This document shows, one piece after another, positions 6,689-17,209 of a DNA stretch of 64,000 bases. This DNA is from Verrucomicrobiaceae bacterium (lineage in GTDB: Bacteria > Verrucomicrobiota > Verrucomicrobiia > Verrucomicrobiales > Verrucomicrobiaceae): positions 1-64,000 of the forward strand of contig JAIXSY010000026.1 in NCBI GenBank assembly GCA_027484445.1. Direction: 5' to 3'. The stretch's first letter is position 1; each line of letters opens with the position of its first letter. Below the pieces are notes generated by a model. The model was not told the origin of the DNA. It saw only the letters and a program-made list of their open reading frames with translations, and did not search any database. The position numbers and the translations under genes were made by a program.

Positions 6689-6763
6689 CCTCCGCGCCGT
6701 CCGCACCTGCCCCAAGCCCGCGCCGAGCAGGAAGACGAGGATGAGGAGCGGTTGAGATGGTTG
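6689..6763. repeat. Dispersed intergenic repeat A, copy A4
   Basis: A shorter copy lacking about 25 internal bases around CAGCCCACACGCCACCGCCA but keeping CCTCCGCGCCGTCCGCACC and GAGGATGAGGAGCGGTTGAG, which is identical in A3. It separates the antitoxin from the DUF4062 gene. Confidence 0.78.
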
Positions 6764-6785
6764 TCGGACAGTTGCAGGGGGGGCG

Positions 6786-7802
6786 TCACTTCCCCGATGA
6801 CTTCGCGGGTTTGGTTGCAGCAGCACGCTCCTTGTGATTCAGCTTTTCCACGAACGAAAAGAACTGTAGCCCCTTCTTGGTGACTGCGTATCGACGGTAT
6901 CTAACCCCTGCGACTTTTTCATCGGCAACAAGCTCGTGAGTCTGAAGTTTGGGGCATAGCCGAAAATAAAGGAAGTTCTCTAAATCGCTAATACCAACTT
7001 GATTGGTGACTCCGTTCAAAAGTGAGTCTTTACATGAAAGAGCCATGTCTAGGACGGAAACTTGATCTGGAATCTTGGAATCGTTTCCGATGTTCTTTTT
7101 GATGATACCGATGTCGATCATGGTGCTACTGAGAAGATCGAAGAGCTCGGTGAACTCTTTGTGTGCCGACTGTTTTTCGTTCTTTTGTTGTTCCAAGAGC
7201 GATTGATTGGCCGCCAGCTTTTCTCGAAGGTCTTTATTGTCTGAGTGTAGTTTCAACAACTCATCCGCAAGCGCTTTTGTATCCGGTATGTCTGATGCTC
7301 TCACCCAGCCCTTAAGGTTGTTATCTTTCGCTAGAATGGGTAAAGACTCATGCACACAAATCTTCACATCTTTGTAGTCAGTGAAGAAGGATGACATCTT
7401 ATCGAGTACCTTCGCACGAAATCGCGCAAGCTTCTCGGGGGAATCTTTTTCCGAAACAGAATCACCCTGTACTTTGACCTTCGATTCCAAGCCTTCATCC
7501 GTAATTACCACCGCAAAATGAGGCTTATTGAGCGAGAGAGCGAAATCGTATTCCAACTCGGTATAACTCAGACCAGATGTATTTTCGACAGAGCCGTATC
7601 GTCCACCCAGTATTAACATGTAAATGTCGGAGTCTGTGATCCATCGTTTGATCACTTCCCACTGGCTTTTGTCTCCAGCGGTAAACAACTCCATGCCCGC
7701 TGGAATGTGCCCGCTTTTTAGCACTGCCTCCACAGCCGCTTGTCTCTCTTGCCGCAAATCCAGATACGTTGAGGAGATGAATACTTGAAGTTTCGAGGTC
7801 AT
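6786..7802 (-). CDS. DUF4062-domain protein, AT-rich, possible defence gene
   Basis: The 338-residue protein begins MTSKLQVFISSTYLDLRQER, the signature of DUF4062 (KVFISSTxxDLxxER), and continues with GMELFTAGDKSQWEVIKRWI and DIYMLILGGRYGSV, together a TIR/flavodoxin-like alpha/beta domain over residues 1-160. Residues about 185-225 look like a coiled coil, and the C-terminus (SDLENFLYFRLC, RRYAVTKKGLQFF) resembles a winged helix. DUF4062 domains often form the sensor or effector part of multidomain signalling and conflict proteins, but no NTPase is attached here. Base composition is clearly more AT-rich than the flanks, which suggests transfer. I start at 7802, 29 bases after the mutS stop; an upstream in-frame Met overlaps mutS. 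Confidence 0.8.
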   Translation of the reverse strand: MTSKLQVFISSTYLDLRQERQAAVEAVLKSGHIPAGMELFTAGDKSQWEVIKRWITDSDIYMLILGGRYGSVENTSGLSYTELEYDFALSLNKPHFAVVITDEGLESKVKVQGDSVSEKDSPEKLARFRAKVLDKMSSFFTDYKDVKICVHESLPILAKDNNLKGWVRASDIPDTKALADELLKLHSDNKDLREKLAANQSLLEQQKNEKQSAHKEFTELFDLLSSTMIDIGIIKKNIGNDSKIPDQVSVLDMALSCKDSLLNGVTNQVGISDLENFLYFRLCPKLQTHELVADEKVAGVRYRRYAVTKKGLQFFSFVEKLNHKERAAATKPAKSSGK

Positions 7803-7830
7803 TTTGATGCGATTGTGTTTTTGGTTTGGT

Positions 7831-10341
7831 TCACCCAAACAAACTCATCTGCCCCGCGTCGGCATCGCTGACGGCTTTCTTCCTCGTCTTCGCGGGGACG
7901 CTGGTGGCGACGGGGACTTCTTTGACGCTCTCGGCGGGCTGGTGGCCGGATTCGAGTTGTTGGAGGACTTCTTTGGCTCTCGCGATAACGTTTTCGGGGA
8001 GGCCGGCGAGTCTCGCGACCTGGATGCCGTAGCTTTTTTCGGCGCAGCCGGGGAGGATCTTGCGGAGGAAGATGATCTGCTGGTTCCACTCCTTCACGGC
8101 GACGTTGTAGTTCTTCACGGCGCTGCGGCTTTGCGCGAGCGCGGTGATCTCGTGGTAGTGGGTGGCGAAGAGGCAGCGGGCGCCGATGTGATCGTGCAGG
8201 TGCTCGGCGACGCTCCAGGCGATGCTGAGGCCGTCGAAGGTGCTCGTGCCGCGGCCGATCTCGTCGAGAATGACGAGGCTGCGCTCGGTGGCGTTGTTGA
8301 GGATGAGCGAGGTCTCGTTCATCTCGACCATGAAGGTGGACTGGCCGCGCGCGATGTCGTCGCTGGCACCGATGCGGGTGAAGATGCGATCGACGAGGCC
8401 GATCTCCGCGCTGGCGGCGGGGAGGAAGCTGCCGATCTGCGCCATGAGCGTGAGCAGCGCGGTTTGGCGCAGGTAGGTGCTCTTACCGGCCATGTTGGGG
8501 CCGGTGATGAGGATGAGGCGGCTTTCCTCGGGCTCCAGGGTGACGTCGTTCGGCACGAAGCGCTCGCCGCTGGTGAGGTTCTGATCGAGCACGGGATGGC
8601 GACCGTCGCGGATGAAGAGGTTGCGCGTTTCGTTGAGGACGGGGCGGGTGTAATTGAAGAGTCGCGCGGTCTCGGCGAGCGAACCGAGTGAATCGAGCAC
8701 AGCGATGGCTTCGGCGGTTTCCTGGATGTGCGCGAGGTGCTCCAAGACGCGGCTGCGCAGCTCGATGAACTGCTCGTATTCGAGCGCTTTGCTGCGCTCC
8801 TCGCTGCCGAGGATTTTGTCCTCCATGCGCTTCAACTCGTCGGTGATGTAGCGCTCGCCGTTGACGGTGGTTTGCTTGCGGTGGTAGTCGGCGGGCACGC
8901 TGCCGACGTTCGCCTTGGTGATCTCGATGAAGTAACCGAAGACGGCGTTGTATTTAATTTTGAGGCTCTTGATGCCGGTGCGCTCGATCTCACGCGCCTG
9001 CAAATCCGCGATCCACTGCCGGCCGAGCGTGGAGGCATTCCGCAGCTCGTCGAGCTCCGGCAGCCAGCCCTCGCGGAAGACGCCGCCTTCTTTGATCTGC
9101 ATGGGCGGCTCATCGCAGATGGCGCGTTGGATTTCCTGGCAGATAGGGGTGAGGTCGTGGAGGCGGTCGGAAAGATAGGTCATATAGGACCCATTCGACC
9201 TATGGGACTCATGCAGGATGACTTTGAGTGAAGGCACGACCTCCAGCGAAACAGCAAGCGCCTGCAAATCACGGCCATTGCCGCTGCCCTGGCTGAGGCG
9301 GGAGCTGGTGCGCTCCAGATCACGCACTTCTTTGAGGAGGGTGCGCACCTGGCTAAGGAGCATGGGCTCGTCGAGGAAGGCGGCGATCATGTCCTGGCGC
9401 TGCGTGAGGGCATCGAGATCGCGCAGCGGGTGGAGGACCCAATGGCGGAGCTTGCGGGCACCCATGGGGGTGCAGGTGCGGTCGAGGGCGCTCAAAAGCG
9501 TGTGCGCGTTGCCGCCACGGGCGCTGACGAGTTCGAGGTGGCTCTGGCTGGCGGCGTCGATGAGCACGACGTCGTTGGTTTGGCCGACTCGGAGGCGCTG
9601 GATGTGATCGACACTGCGGCGGAGCTGGAATTGCAGGTATTGCAGGATGCAACCGGCGGCGCAGATGGCGGCGTTCATGCCGGTGCAGCCGAAGCCATCG
9701 AGCGACTGCACTTTGAAGTGCTGCGTGAGGCTGTGCTGCGCCTGATCGAGCAGGAAGAGGTAGCTTTCGATGGGTTGCGCGCTGCTCGGACTGCCGAGGG
9801 CATCGACGACCTCGCGCTGGGTGTCGCTGAAGAGCAGTTCGCTGGCCTGGAGGCGCTCCAGTTCGTCGGCGAGCTCGGTGGTGTCTTTGAACTCGGCGAC
9901 TTCAAACTCTCCAGTGGTGTGATCGACGTAGGCGAGGCCGAATTTTTTGCCTTCGCGGAACACGGCGGCGAGGTAATTCGGGCGGTTCGAGTCGAGCAGA
10001 TTGAGGTCGCTGATGGTGCCGGCGCTGAGGATCTGCGACACGGCCCGTTCGACGATTTTGCCCGGCACTGGATCGGTGGTCTGCTCGGCGATGGCGACGC
10101 GTTTGCCGGCCTTGATGAGCTTCGCGATGTAACCCTGCGACGAATGATGCGGCACGCCGCACATGGGGACGGCGTTTCGTTTCGTCAGCGCTACATTCAG
10201 GATGGGCGAGGCGACCTTCGCGTCCTCGAAGAACAGCTCATAAAAGTCGCCGAGGCGGAAGAAGAGCAGCACATCCTCCGGAAGCTCCCGCCGGATGGCG
10301 AGGTATTGCTTCATCATGGGAGTGGTGGCGGCGTCGGACAT
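7831..10341 (-). CDS. mutS: DNA mismatch repair protein MutS
   Basis: The 836-residue product recognises mismatches and small loops and starts methyl- or nick-directed repair with MutL. The N-terminal mismatch-binding domain has TPMMKQYLAIRRELPEDVLL and the FYE wedge motif in RLGDFYELFFEDA. The ATPase has Walker A GPNMAGKSTYLRQ and Walker B VILDEIGRGTSTFDGLS, with the DEIGRGTST signature. The C-terminus ends in QMSLFG, a canonical beta-clamp binding peptide. I start at MSDAATTPMMKQ (10341); the frame remains open for 95 more codons upstream, but these lack MutS similarity and overlap the 3' end of the upstream oxidoreductase gene. Length is normal for MutS. Confidence 0.97.
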   Translation of the reverse strand: MSDAATTPMMKQYLAIRRELPEDVLLFFRLGDFYELFFEDAKVASPILNVALTKRNAVPMCGVPHHSSQGYIAKLIKAGKRVAIAEQTTDPVPGKIVERAVSQILSAGTISDLNLLDSNRPNYLAAVFREGKKFGLAYVDHTTGEFEVAEFKDTTELADELERLQASELLFSDTQREVVDALGSPSSAQPIESYLFLLDQAQHSLTQHFKVQSLDGFGCTGMNAAICAAGCILQYLQFQLRRSVDHIQRLRVGQTNDVVLIDAASQSHLELVSARGGNAHTLLSALDRTCTPMGARKLRHWVLHPLRDLDALTQRQDMIAAFLDEPMLLSQVRTLLKEVRDLERTSSRLSQGSGNGRDLQALAVSLEVVPSLKVILHESHRSNGSYMTYLSDRLHDLTPICQEIQRAICDEPPMQIKEGGVFREGWLPELDELRNASTLGRQWIADLQAREIERTGIKSLKIKYNAVFGYFIEITKANVGSVPADYHRKQTTVNGERYITDELKRMEDKILGSEERSKALEYEQFIELRSRVLEHLAHIQETAEAIAVLDSLGSLAETARLFNYTRPVLNETRNLFIRDGRHPVLDQNLTSGERFVPNDVTLEPEESRLILITGPNMAGKSTYLRQTALLTLMAQIGSFLPAASAEIGLVDRIFTRIGASDDIARGQSTFMVEMNETSLILNNATERSLVILDEIGRGTSTFDGLSIAWSVAEHLHDHIGARCLFATHYHEITALAQSRSAVKNYNVAVKEWNQQIIFLRKILPGCAEKSYGIQVARLAGLPENVIARAKEVLQQLESGHQPAESVKEVPVATSVPAKTRKKAVSDADAGQMSLFG

Positions 10342-10384
10342 GGATGAAGGATGAAAGAGGGATGATAAAGAAGTGCAAAGCTGA

Positions 10385-11488
10385 TCAAGCCTGGAAGGCA
10401 AGAGGCACACCCCCCTGGTGGGCAGAGGCGAGGCAGGCATCAAGCACTTGCTGAGTGAGAAGGCTGATCTGCGGCCAGTAGGAATCGGTTTTGCCAGAAA
10501 GCACAAGGCTGGAGAAGCTACGGAACAGCCCTGCCTCCTGCGAGCCTGGGGCGTTGTTGCTGGGCTCGTCCAGGGTCTCGATGTGATGGCCCCCAACGAC
10601 ATCGGTGCGGCAGCGATCCAGAACAAACTGGCTGCGCGTCAGGCTGAACTGAGTGTGGGCTGCGGAGAAGGGCAGGACGAAATCGGAGACATGCAGCAGT
10701 GCCCTGTCACCACTGACCACGGCCCACTGGGCATTGGCGGCATCAAAGGAACAATGGAAGGAGGCGCTAACACCTCCTGGAAAGGTCAGCGTGCCGGAGA
10801 AGGCGAGAGGTACAGGTGCCACTTCATCGCCAGCTTTCACTTCAGCGTGAATGCTACCCGTGACCTGCAGCGGCCTTGCTTCCTTCATGGCCCAGAGGCT
10901 GAAGCGCAGGCAATACCAACCCAGATCACCCAGGCAACCGAGCGGCTCTAGCGTGCCGTGGGCGCGGATGTTGTCATGCGCGAAACTATCGTCGGCACGG
11001 AAGCTGAACTGCGAGGCAATGTGGCGCACAGGGCCGACTTCAGCATCCACGACCTGACGGAGACGCTTCAGCCGCTGGCCATGCATGAACATGACGCCAT
11101 CCATGAACTGCACGCCGTGCTTCTCGCAGGTGGCAATCATTTCCGCGACGTCGTCCGCACAGATGCCCACCGGTTTTTCCACCAGCACGTGTTTACCAGC
11201 CGCTGCAGCACGCAGAACCCATTCTTTGCGCAGGCCTGTGGGCAGCGGGATGTAAACGGCGTCTAGGTCAGGGCGTTCCAGCAAGGCTTCGTAGCTACCC
11301 AGTGCATCTGGCAGCACTGGATGCGGGGCGGAGGACTGACACTCCGTGATGAAAGCGCGTGCTTTTTCGACATGGCGACTCGCCACGGCCACGAGGGTCG
11401 AGTTTCCAGCATCGCGGATGGCCTGCCAGTTTTTGCGGGCAATGAAAGCGGCACCGAGGATGCCCCAACGGCAGGTTTTCGTGGTCAT
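10385..11488 (-). CDS. Gfo/Idh/MocA-family oxidoreductase
   Basis: The 367-residue protein has an N-terminal Rossmann fold with WGILGAAFIARKNW (variant GxxGxA dinucleotide loop) and the family hallmark EKP in AAAGKHVLVEKPVG near residue 100, followed by the C-terminal alpha/beta substrate domain (FMDGVMFMHGQRLKRLRQVV). Members use NAD(P) to oxidise or reduce sugars, inositols and related polyols; the substrate cannot be assigned. It lies between glgP (55 bases upstream) and mutS (43 bases downstream) on the same strand. Placement next to glycogen phosphorylase may be coincidental. Length is normal for the family. Confidence 0.88.
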   Translation of the reverse strand: MTTKTCRWGILGAAFIARKNWQAIRDAGNSTLVAVASRHVEKARAFITECQSSAPHPVLPDALGSYEALLERPDLDAVYIPLPTGLRKEWVLRAAAAGKHVLVEKPVGICADDVAEMIATCEKHGVQFMDGVMFMHGQRLKRLRQVVDAEVGPVRHIASQFSFRADDSFAHDNIRAHGTLEPLGCLGDLGWYCLRFSLWAMKEARPLQVTGSIHAEVKAGDEVAPVPLAFSGTLTFPGGVSASFHCSFDAANAQWAVVSGDRALLHVSDFVLPFSAAHTQFSLTRSQFVLDRCRTDVVGGHHIETLDEPSNNAPGSQEAGLFRSFSSLVLSGKTDSYWPQISLLTQQVLDACLASAHQGGVPLAFQA

Positions 11489-11543
11489 AAGGCGCGCAGG
11501 CTACTGAGGCACACGCACCTTGCCAAGCCTCACCTCAGCCAAG

Positions 11544-14006
<2,463 letters not shown>

Positions 14007-14025
14007 GAGAAAGCGTGGGTTGGGA

Positions 14026-14820
14026 TCACCAAGTCACCCACTTGGGCAAATCCACGGGGGCGATGACCAGCGTGATTTCGCCTTTGGGAGGCTTGGTTTG
14101 ATAATGAGAGAGCACTTGCTGTGCCGTGCCGCGCTGGAATTCCTCAAACTTCTTCGTCAACTCCCGCGCAACGACGATTCGATGCTCGGGCTTGGCAGCT
14201 GCTAGCATGGCCAGGGTGTCCACGAGACGGTAGGGACTCTCGAAGTAAAGGCTGGTGGCTTCGCGCTGGAGAGCCGCGTGGAGTTCCTTTTCTCGCTGGC
14301 CTTTTTTGTGGGGCAAAAAGCCGCCGAAATGAAAGGGCACCGTCGGCAGGCCACTGGCCGCGAGAGCGGTGAGCACGGCACTGGGACCGGGCAAGCTTTC
14401 CACCCGCAGACCGGCAGCGACGACACTCTGCACGAGACGCTGACCAGGATCGGACACCGTGGGCATGCCTGCATCTGAGATCAGGGCGACACTGCCGCCG
14501 GCCTGGAGATGCGCGATGAGTTCCGGGATTCGGCGAGCTTCGTTGTGCTCATTCAGACTCACCAAGCGGGCACGCACGCCGTGGTGACTGAGCAGGCGGC
14601 CAGAGTGGCGAGTGTCCTCGCAGGCGATGAGATCCACCTGCTTCAAAACATCCAGCGCTCGCAGTGTGATGTCAGCCAAGTTGCCAATCGGTGTGGCGAC
14701 GAGGTGAAGGGCGCGGCTGAGGCTATTCGCGCTGATTTCGATGAGTTCGAGGGGTCCTCTGTCGTCAGCGGCTTCAGCCTCTGTCAGCTCAGGGTCAGGC
14801 GTTTCCTCGTCGGTGCTCAC
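14026..14820 (-). CDS. rsmI: 16S rRNA (cytidine1402-2'-O)-methyltransferase
   Basis: The 264-residue protein is the RsmI branch of the tetrapyrrole-methylase fold. It shows [19 protein letters not shown] at residues about 39-57, [34 protein letters not shown] and FYSPxR-like [12 protein letters not shown], all diagnostic for this family. It uses SAM to 2'-O-methylate C1402 in the P-site region of 16S rRNA. An acidic N-terminal extension of about 35 residues precedes the conserved fold, so a later start is possible, but none is better placed: the ATG at 14820 overlaps the lptE stop as ATGA. Confidence 0.94.
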   Translation of the reverse strand: MSTDEETPDPELTEAEAADDRGPLELIEISANSLSRALHLVATPIGNLADITLRALDVLKQVDLIACEDTRHSGRLLSHHGVRARLVSLNEHNEARRIPELIAHLQAGGSVALISDAGMPTVSDPGQRLVQSVVAAGLRVESLPGPSAVLTALAASGLPTVPFHFGGFLPHKKGQREKELHAALQREATSLYFESPYRLVDTLAMLAAAKPEHRIVVARELTKKFEEFQRGTAQQVLSHYQTKPPKGEITLVIAPVDLPKWVTW

Positions 14821-15326
14821 CAGCCTTCGGAGATTTCGTTGGCGACGTTGGTGGCGAGACGCTGGGCGGCATCATCCAGGGCCTGAGCTTCGGAGTTCTG
14901 AATGTTGGAGTCCAGAATCACATAAGAAATCGCCGATGAGGTGCCTTTGTGGATGGGACGACCTGAGGCGGCATCCTTGATCGTGTAGTTGAGCGTCAGC
15001 CGCATCTGCAACTGGGCAGTGCGCAGCACGTTTTGGCGGAAAGAACGAAACTGGGAGCGATCAACACGGGTGATGGTGCCTTCGAAGATCGCTTCTGCGT
15101 TGTCCTTCGTGACGATCTGGTAGGAGCCGTCCGTTTGGATCTGCTTGATCAGCGAATTCGTGACCACGGAGGACAGTCGTGGCTCCAGGGTCTGATTGTC
15201 AAAGGTCGGCACGGCCAGTTTGCTGATCCCTTGCAGGTGCGAGGGTTTTTGCCCCCCCAGGTGATAACCTGCGCAGCTGGTCAGGGCGAGGAGCGTGGCG
15301 AGGGCGAGGAGGCGGAGCGGGTTCAT
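14817..15326 (-). CDS. lptE: LptE-type LPS-assembly lipoprotein
   Basis: The 169-residue protein has a lipoprotein signal peptide with lipobox LTSC (Cys18), then AGYHLGG, which is the typical start of mature LptE, and the strand-helix arrangement GISKLAVPTFDNQTLEPRLS and VVTNSLIKQIQTDGSYQIV. LptE plugs the LptD barrel and helps place lipopolysaccharide in the outer leaflet, so this supports an LPS-bearing outer membrane. It overlaps rsmI downstream by four bases and follows the bamD-like gene by 24 bases, forming an envelope operon. Sequence identity across LptE is always low; the call rests on architecture and context. Confidence 0.82.
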   Translation of the reverse strand: MNPLRLLALATLLALTSCAGYHLGGQKPSHLQGISKLAVPTFDNQTLEPRLSSVVTNSLIKQIQTDGSYQIVTKDNAEAIFEGTITRVDRSQFRSFRQNVLRTAQLQMRLTLNYTIKDAASGRPIHKGTSSAISYVILDSNIQNSEAQALDDAAQRLATNVANEISEGW

Positions 15327-15350
15327 CCGAGAGAAAAAAGGTGAGGTCGA

Positions 15351-16688
15351 TCAGGGTGCCGGAGGCTTGGGCGGCACAGGCAGTTCGCCCGCTGGACCCG
15401 CAGGGGGCGCAGGCACGGGAGGAACGGTGCTGCCGGCTGGTGCCGTGGGGAGCAAGGCAGGCTTTTCCGTGGTAGGCAGAGGCGGCAGCAGGGTGCCATC
15501 GCCAGGAGCCGCGCCGGGTTTGGTCGGCAGCGTTGGCTCGGTGAGTGGGATGGGCAGGAAGTTGTCGTTGCCAGCTCTCATGCTGGGTTTTTGACCCAAG
15601 CGTGCGAGTTCGGGAGCCATCGGGCCGATGTAGTCGTCGCTGTTCTTCAGGTTTTTGGCGCTGGAAACGGTGTAGTCTTGGTCAGGCTGGCCTTTTTTGG
15701 CCGCAGACACCGCTTCAGGGTCGATGGCAGCAAGTTCGGCGAGGAGGGTTCGGGCTTCGGAGGAAACTTCTGGAGATCCGTACTTCAGCGCTTCGTTGAA
15801 GTAGATGGCGGCCGCTTTTGGCTTCTCCATCCGCATGTAGAATTTGCCGACCTGCAGCGATTGTCCGGCCTCAACGGCATTGATTTGGCGCAGGCCCATT
15901 TCAGCTTCTGTGGCGCGCTCTCCTTTGGGATTCACCGTCATGTAGGTGGTGAGGGCATCGCGGGCAGCCATCAGATTGGATTTGTCCTCACTGCGGCTGG
16001 CAGCGACGCTGCTGATGGAACCAATGCGGAACTGCGCTTCATCGGCTTGCTTCGTGTTCGGGTAATTGTCCACCACGGTCTGGTAAGCGGCCACCGACTT
16101 GGCCTTTTCCCCCATGTCCTGATACACCTCGCCAATGCTGAACTGAGCCAACGGGGCCAGTTTGCCGAAGGGTGCATTCTCGATGATCTGCTTGTACATC
16201 TCGACGACGTCATCGCCGCCCATTTTGACTGGGATGAGGATCAGGCTGCGCTCCTTTTTGCCGCCTTTGGCGATTTCCGCGATCTCGTATTGCTGCTGGA
16301 TGGCATCGTCAAAGCGAGGGCTGGTGCGGTATTGAGTCAGAAAATTCTGGAAGGCATCGAACGACTCCTGCAGGGGGCTGTTCTCACGGATGATGACTGC
16401 ATTCGCGTACGAGGCCTCTGCTGCTGCTGCGGTGAAAGGATACTGACGGATGATCTGCTGGTAGTAACCCTGGGCGCGGCCACTGCGGCCTTCTAGCTGG
16501 GCTTGTCTGCCTTCTTCGAGCAGGGCGGCAGCTTGTCTTTCCTGCGCTTCACGCTCACTGCCCGCTGGCACTTCCTTTTCTTTCTTTTCAAAGAACCCGA
16601 GGAAAGCGTGCGACGGTGTGGCAGGGACACAAAGCGCCGACATCAGAGCGGTGCCGAGGGCGAGGCGGGAAAATGAGGGCGTTTTCAT
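15351..16688 (-). CDS. BamD-like TPR outer-membrane assembly protein with proline-rich tail
   Basis: The 445-residue protein begins with a signal peptide (MKTPSFSRLALGTALMSALC through SHAFLG) without a convincing lipobox. Residues about 45-330 are tetratricopeptide-like repeats: AQGYYQQIIRQYPFTAAAAE, VVEMYKQIIENAPFGKLAPL and SVAAYQTVVDNYPNTKQADE follow the YfiO/BamD spacing. The last 90 residues are Pro/Ala-rich low-complexity sequence, absent from ordinary BamD (about 245 residues). Position directly upstream of lptE supports an outer-membrane assembly role. The missing lipobox and the tail make it atypical; a general periplasmic TPR protein is the alternative. Confidence 0.72.
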   Translation of the reverse strand: MKTPSFSRLALGTALMSALCVPATPSHAFLGFFEKKEKEVPAGSEREAQERQAAALLEEGRQAQLEGRSGRAQGYYQQIIRQYPFTAAAAEASYANAVIIRENSPLQESFDAFQNFLTQYRTSPRFDDAIQQQYEIAEIAKGGKKERSLILIPVKMGGDDVVEMYKQIIENAPFGKLAPLAQFSIGEVYQDMGEKAKSVAAYQTVVDNYPNTKQADEAQFRIGSISSVAASRSEDKSNLMAARDALTTYMTVNPKGERATEAEMGLRQINAVEAGQSLQVGKFYMRMEKPKAAAIYFNEALKYGSPEVSSEARTLLAELAAIDPEAVSAAKKGQPDQDYTVSSAKNLKNSDDYIGPMAPELARLGQKPSMRAGNDNFLPIPLTEPTLPTKPGAAPGDGTLLPPLPTTEKPALLPTAPAGSTVPPVPAPPAGPAGELPVPPKPPAP

Positions 16689-16823
16689 CCAGGAAGATCG
16701 ACCTTAAAGGCGAGTGAAAGAGGCGTCAAGGCGGCAGACACTGACCGGGCGGGCAGCCCAGGGGATGCAAGGAGGGCGTTTTTCCCCCTCGCATTTCCGC
16801 AGCCCAGCGCCCATGGTGAGTCT

Positions 16824-17204
16824 ATGTCCGAGCGACGTCACCCTACAGCCCGCCAGCGCCTGCGCCATGCGCTGATCTCTGCGTGGCGTGGTGCTGAGGA
16901 GGGGCCGGTGATCGACCTGCCCACGCAGTCCGTCGCAGACCTCGTCGGTCGCGTGATCGCCCAGGCGGGGCTCGGTGAGCGCATGAAGCTGGAGGAGGTC
17001 CTGGCAGCCTGGCGCGAGATCGTTGGCGATTTTCTTTTTCAGCATTCTCGTCCCGATAGTCTTCAACGCGGTGTTTTGACCGTGCGTGTGCTCCAGCCCA
17101 CGGTGCACCACGCGCTATCCATGGAGCGACCACGCATCCTCAAGCGACTCCAGTCCTTGCTGAAGACGACTGGGATCAAGGACATCCGCCTGAAACATGG
17201 CTGA
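16824..17204 (+). CDS. dciA: DciA-type helicase-loading protein (DUF721)
   Basis: The 126-residue protein matches the DUF721 domain from about residue 35: VADLVGRVIAQAGLGERMKL, VLAAWREIVGDFLFQHSRPD and the strand GVLTVRVLQPTVHHALSMER, ending in IKDIRLKHG. DUF721 proteins (DciA) are the ancestral loaders of the replicative helicase DnaB in bacteria lacking DnaC. The gene faces away from the bamD-like gene and precedes a DUF2868-like gene by only five bases, so they share a transcript. Length and residue pattern are typical. Confidence 0.85.
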   Translation: MSERRHPTARQRLRHALISAWRGAEEGPVIDLPTQSVADLVGRVIAQAGLGERMKLEEVLAAWREIVGDFLFQHSRPDSLQRGVLTVRVLQPTVHHALSMERPRILKRLQSLLKTTGIKDIRLKHG

Positions 17205-17209
17205 CCCGC

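Larger units (their letters stand above)
6231..6763. repeat. Repeat unit B2+A4: antitoxin/truncated toxin cassette copy
   Basis: This is the better-preserved partner of 3061-3551. It contains, on the minus strand, an intact CopG-type antitoxin and a truncated PIN toxin, followed on its upstream side by repeat copy A4 (6689-6763). The first 80 bases, which lie beyond the truncated toxin, are almost identical to 3061-3140, so the truncation predates the duplication of the unit. Confidence 0.8.

Noticed and set aside
7804..8691. Plus-strand frame opposite mutS with Asp/Gly/Glu-rich product
   Set aside because: Composition reflects the reverse complement of the mutS codons; the mutS call is secure.
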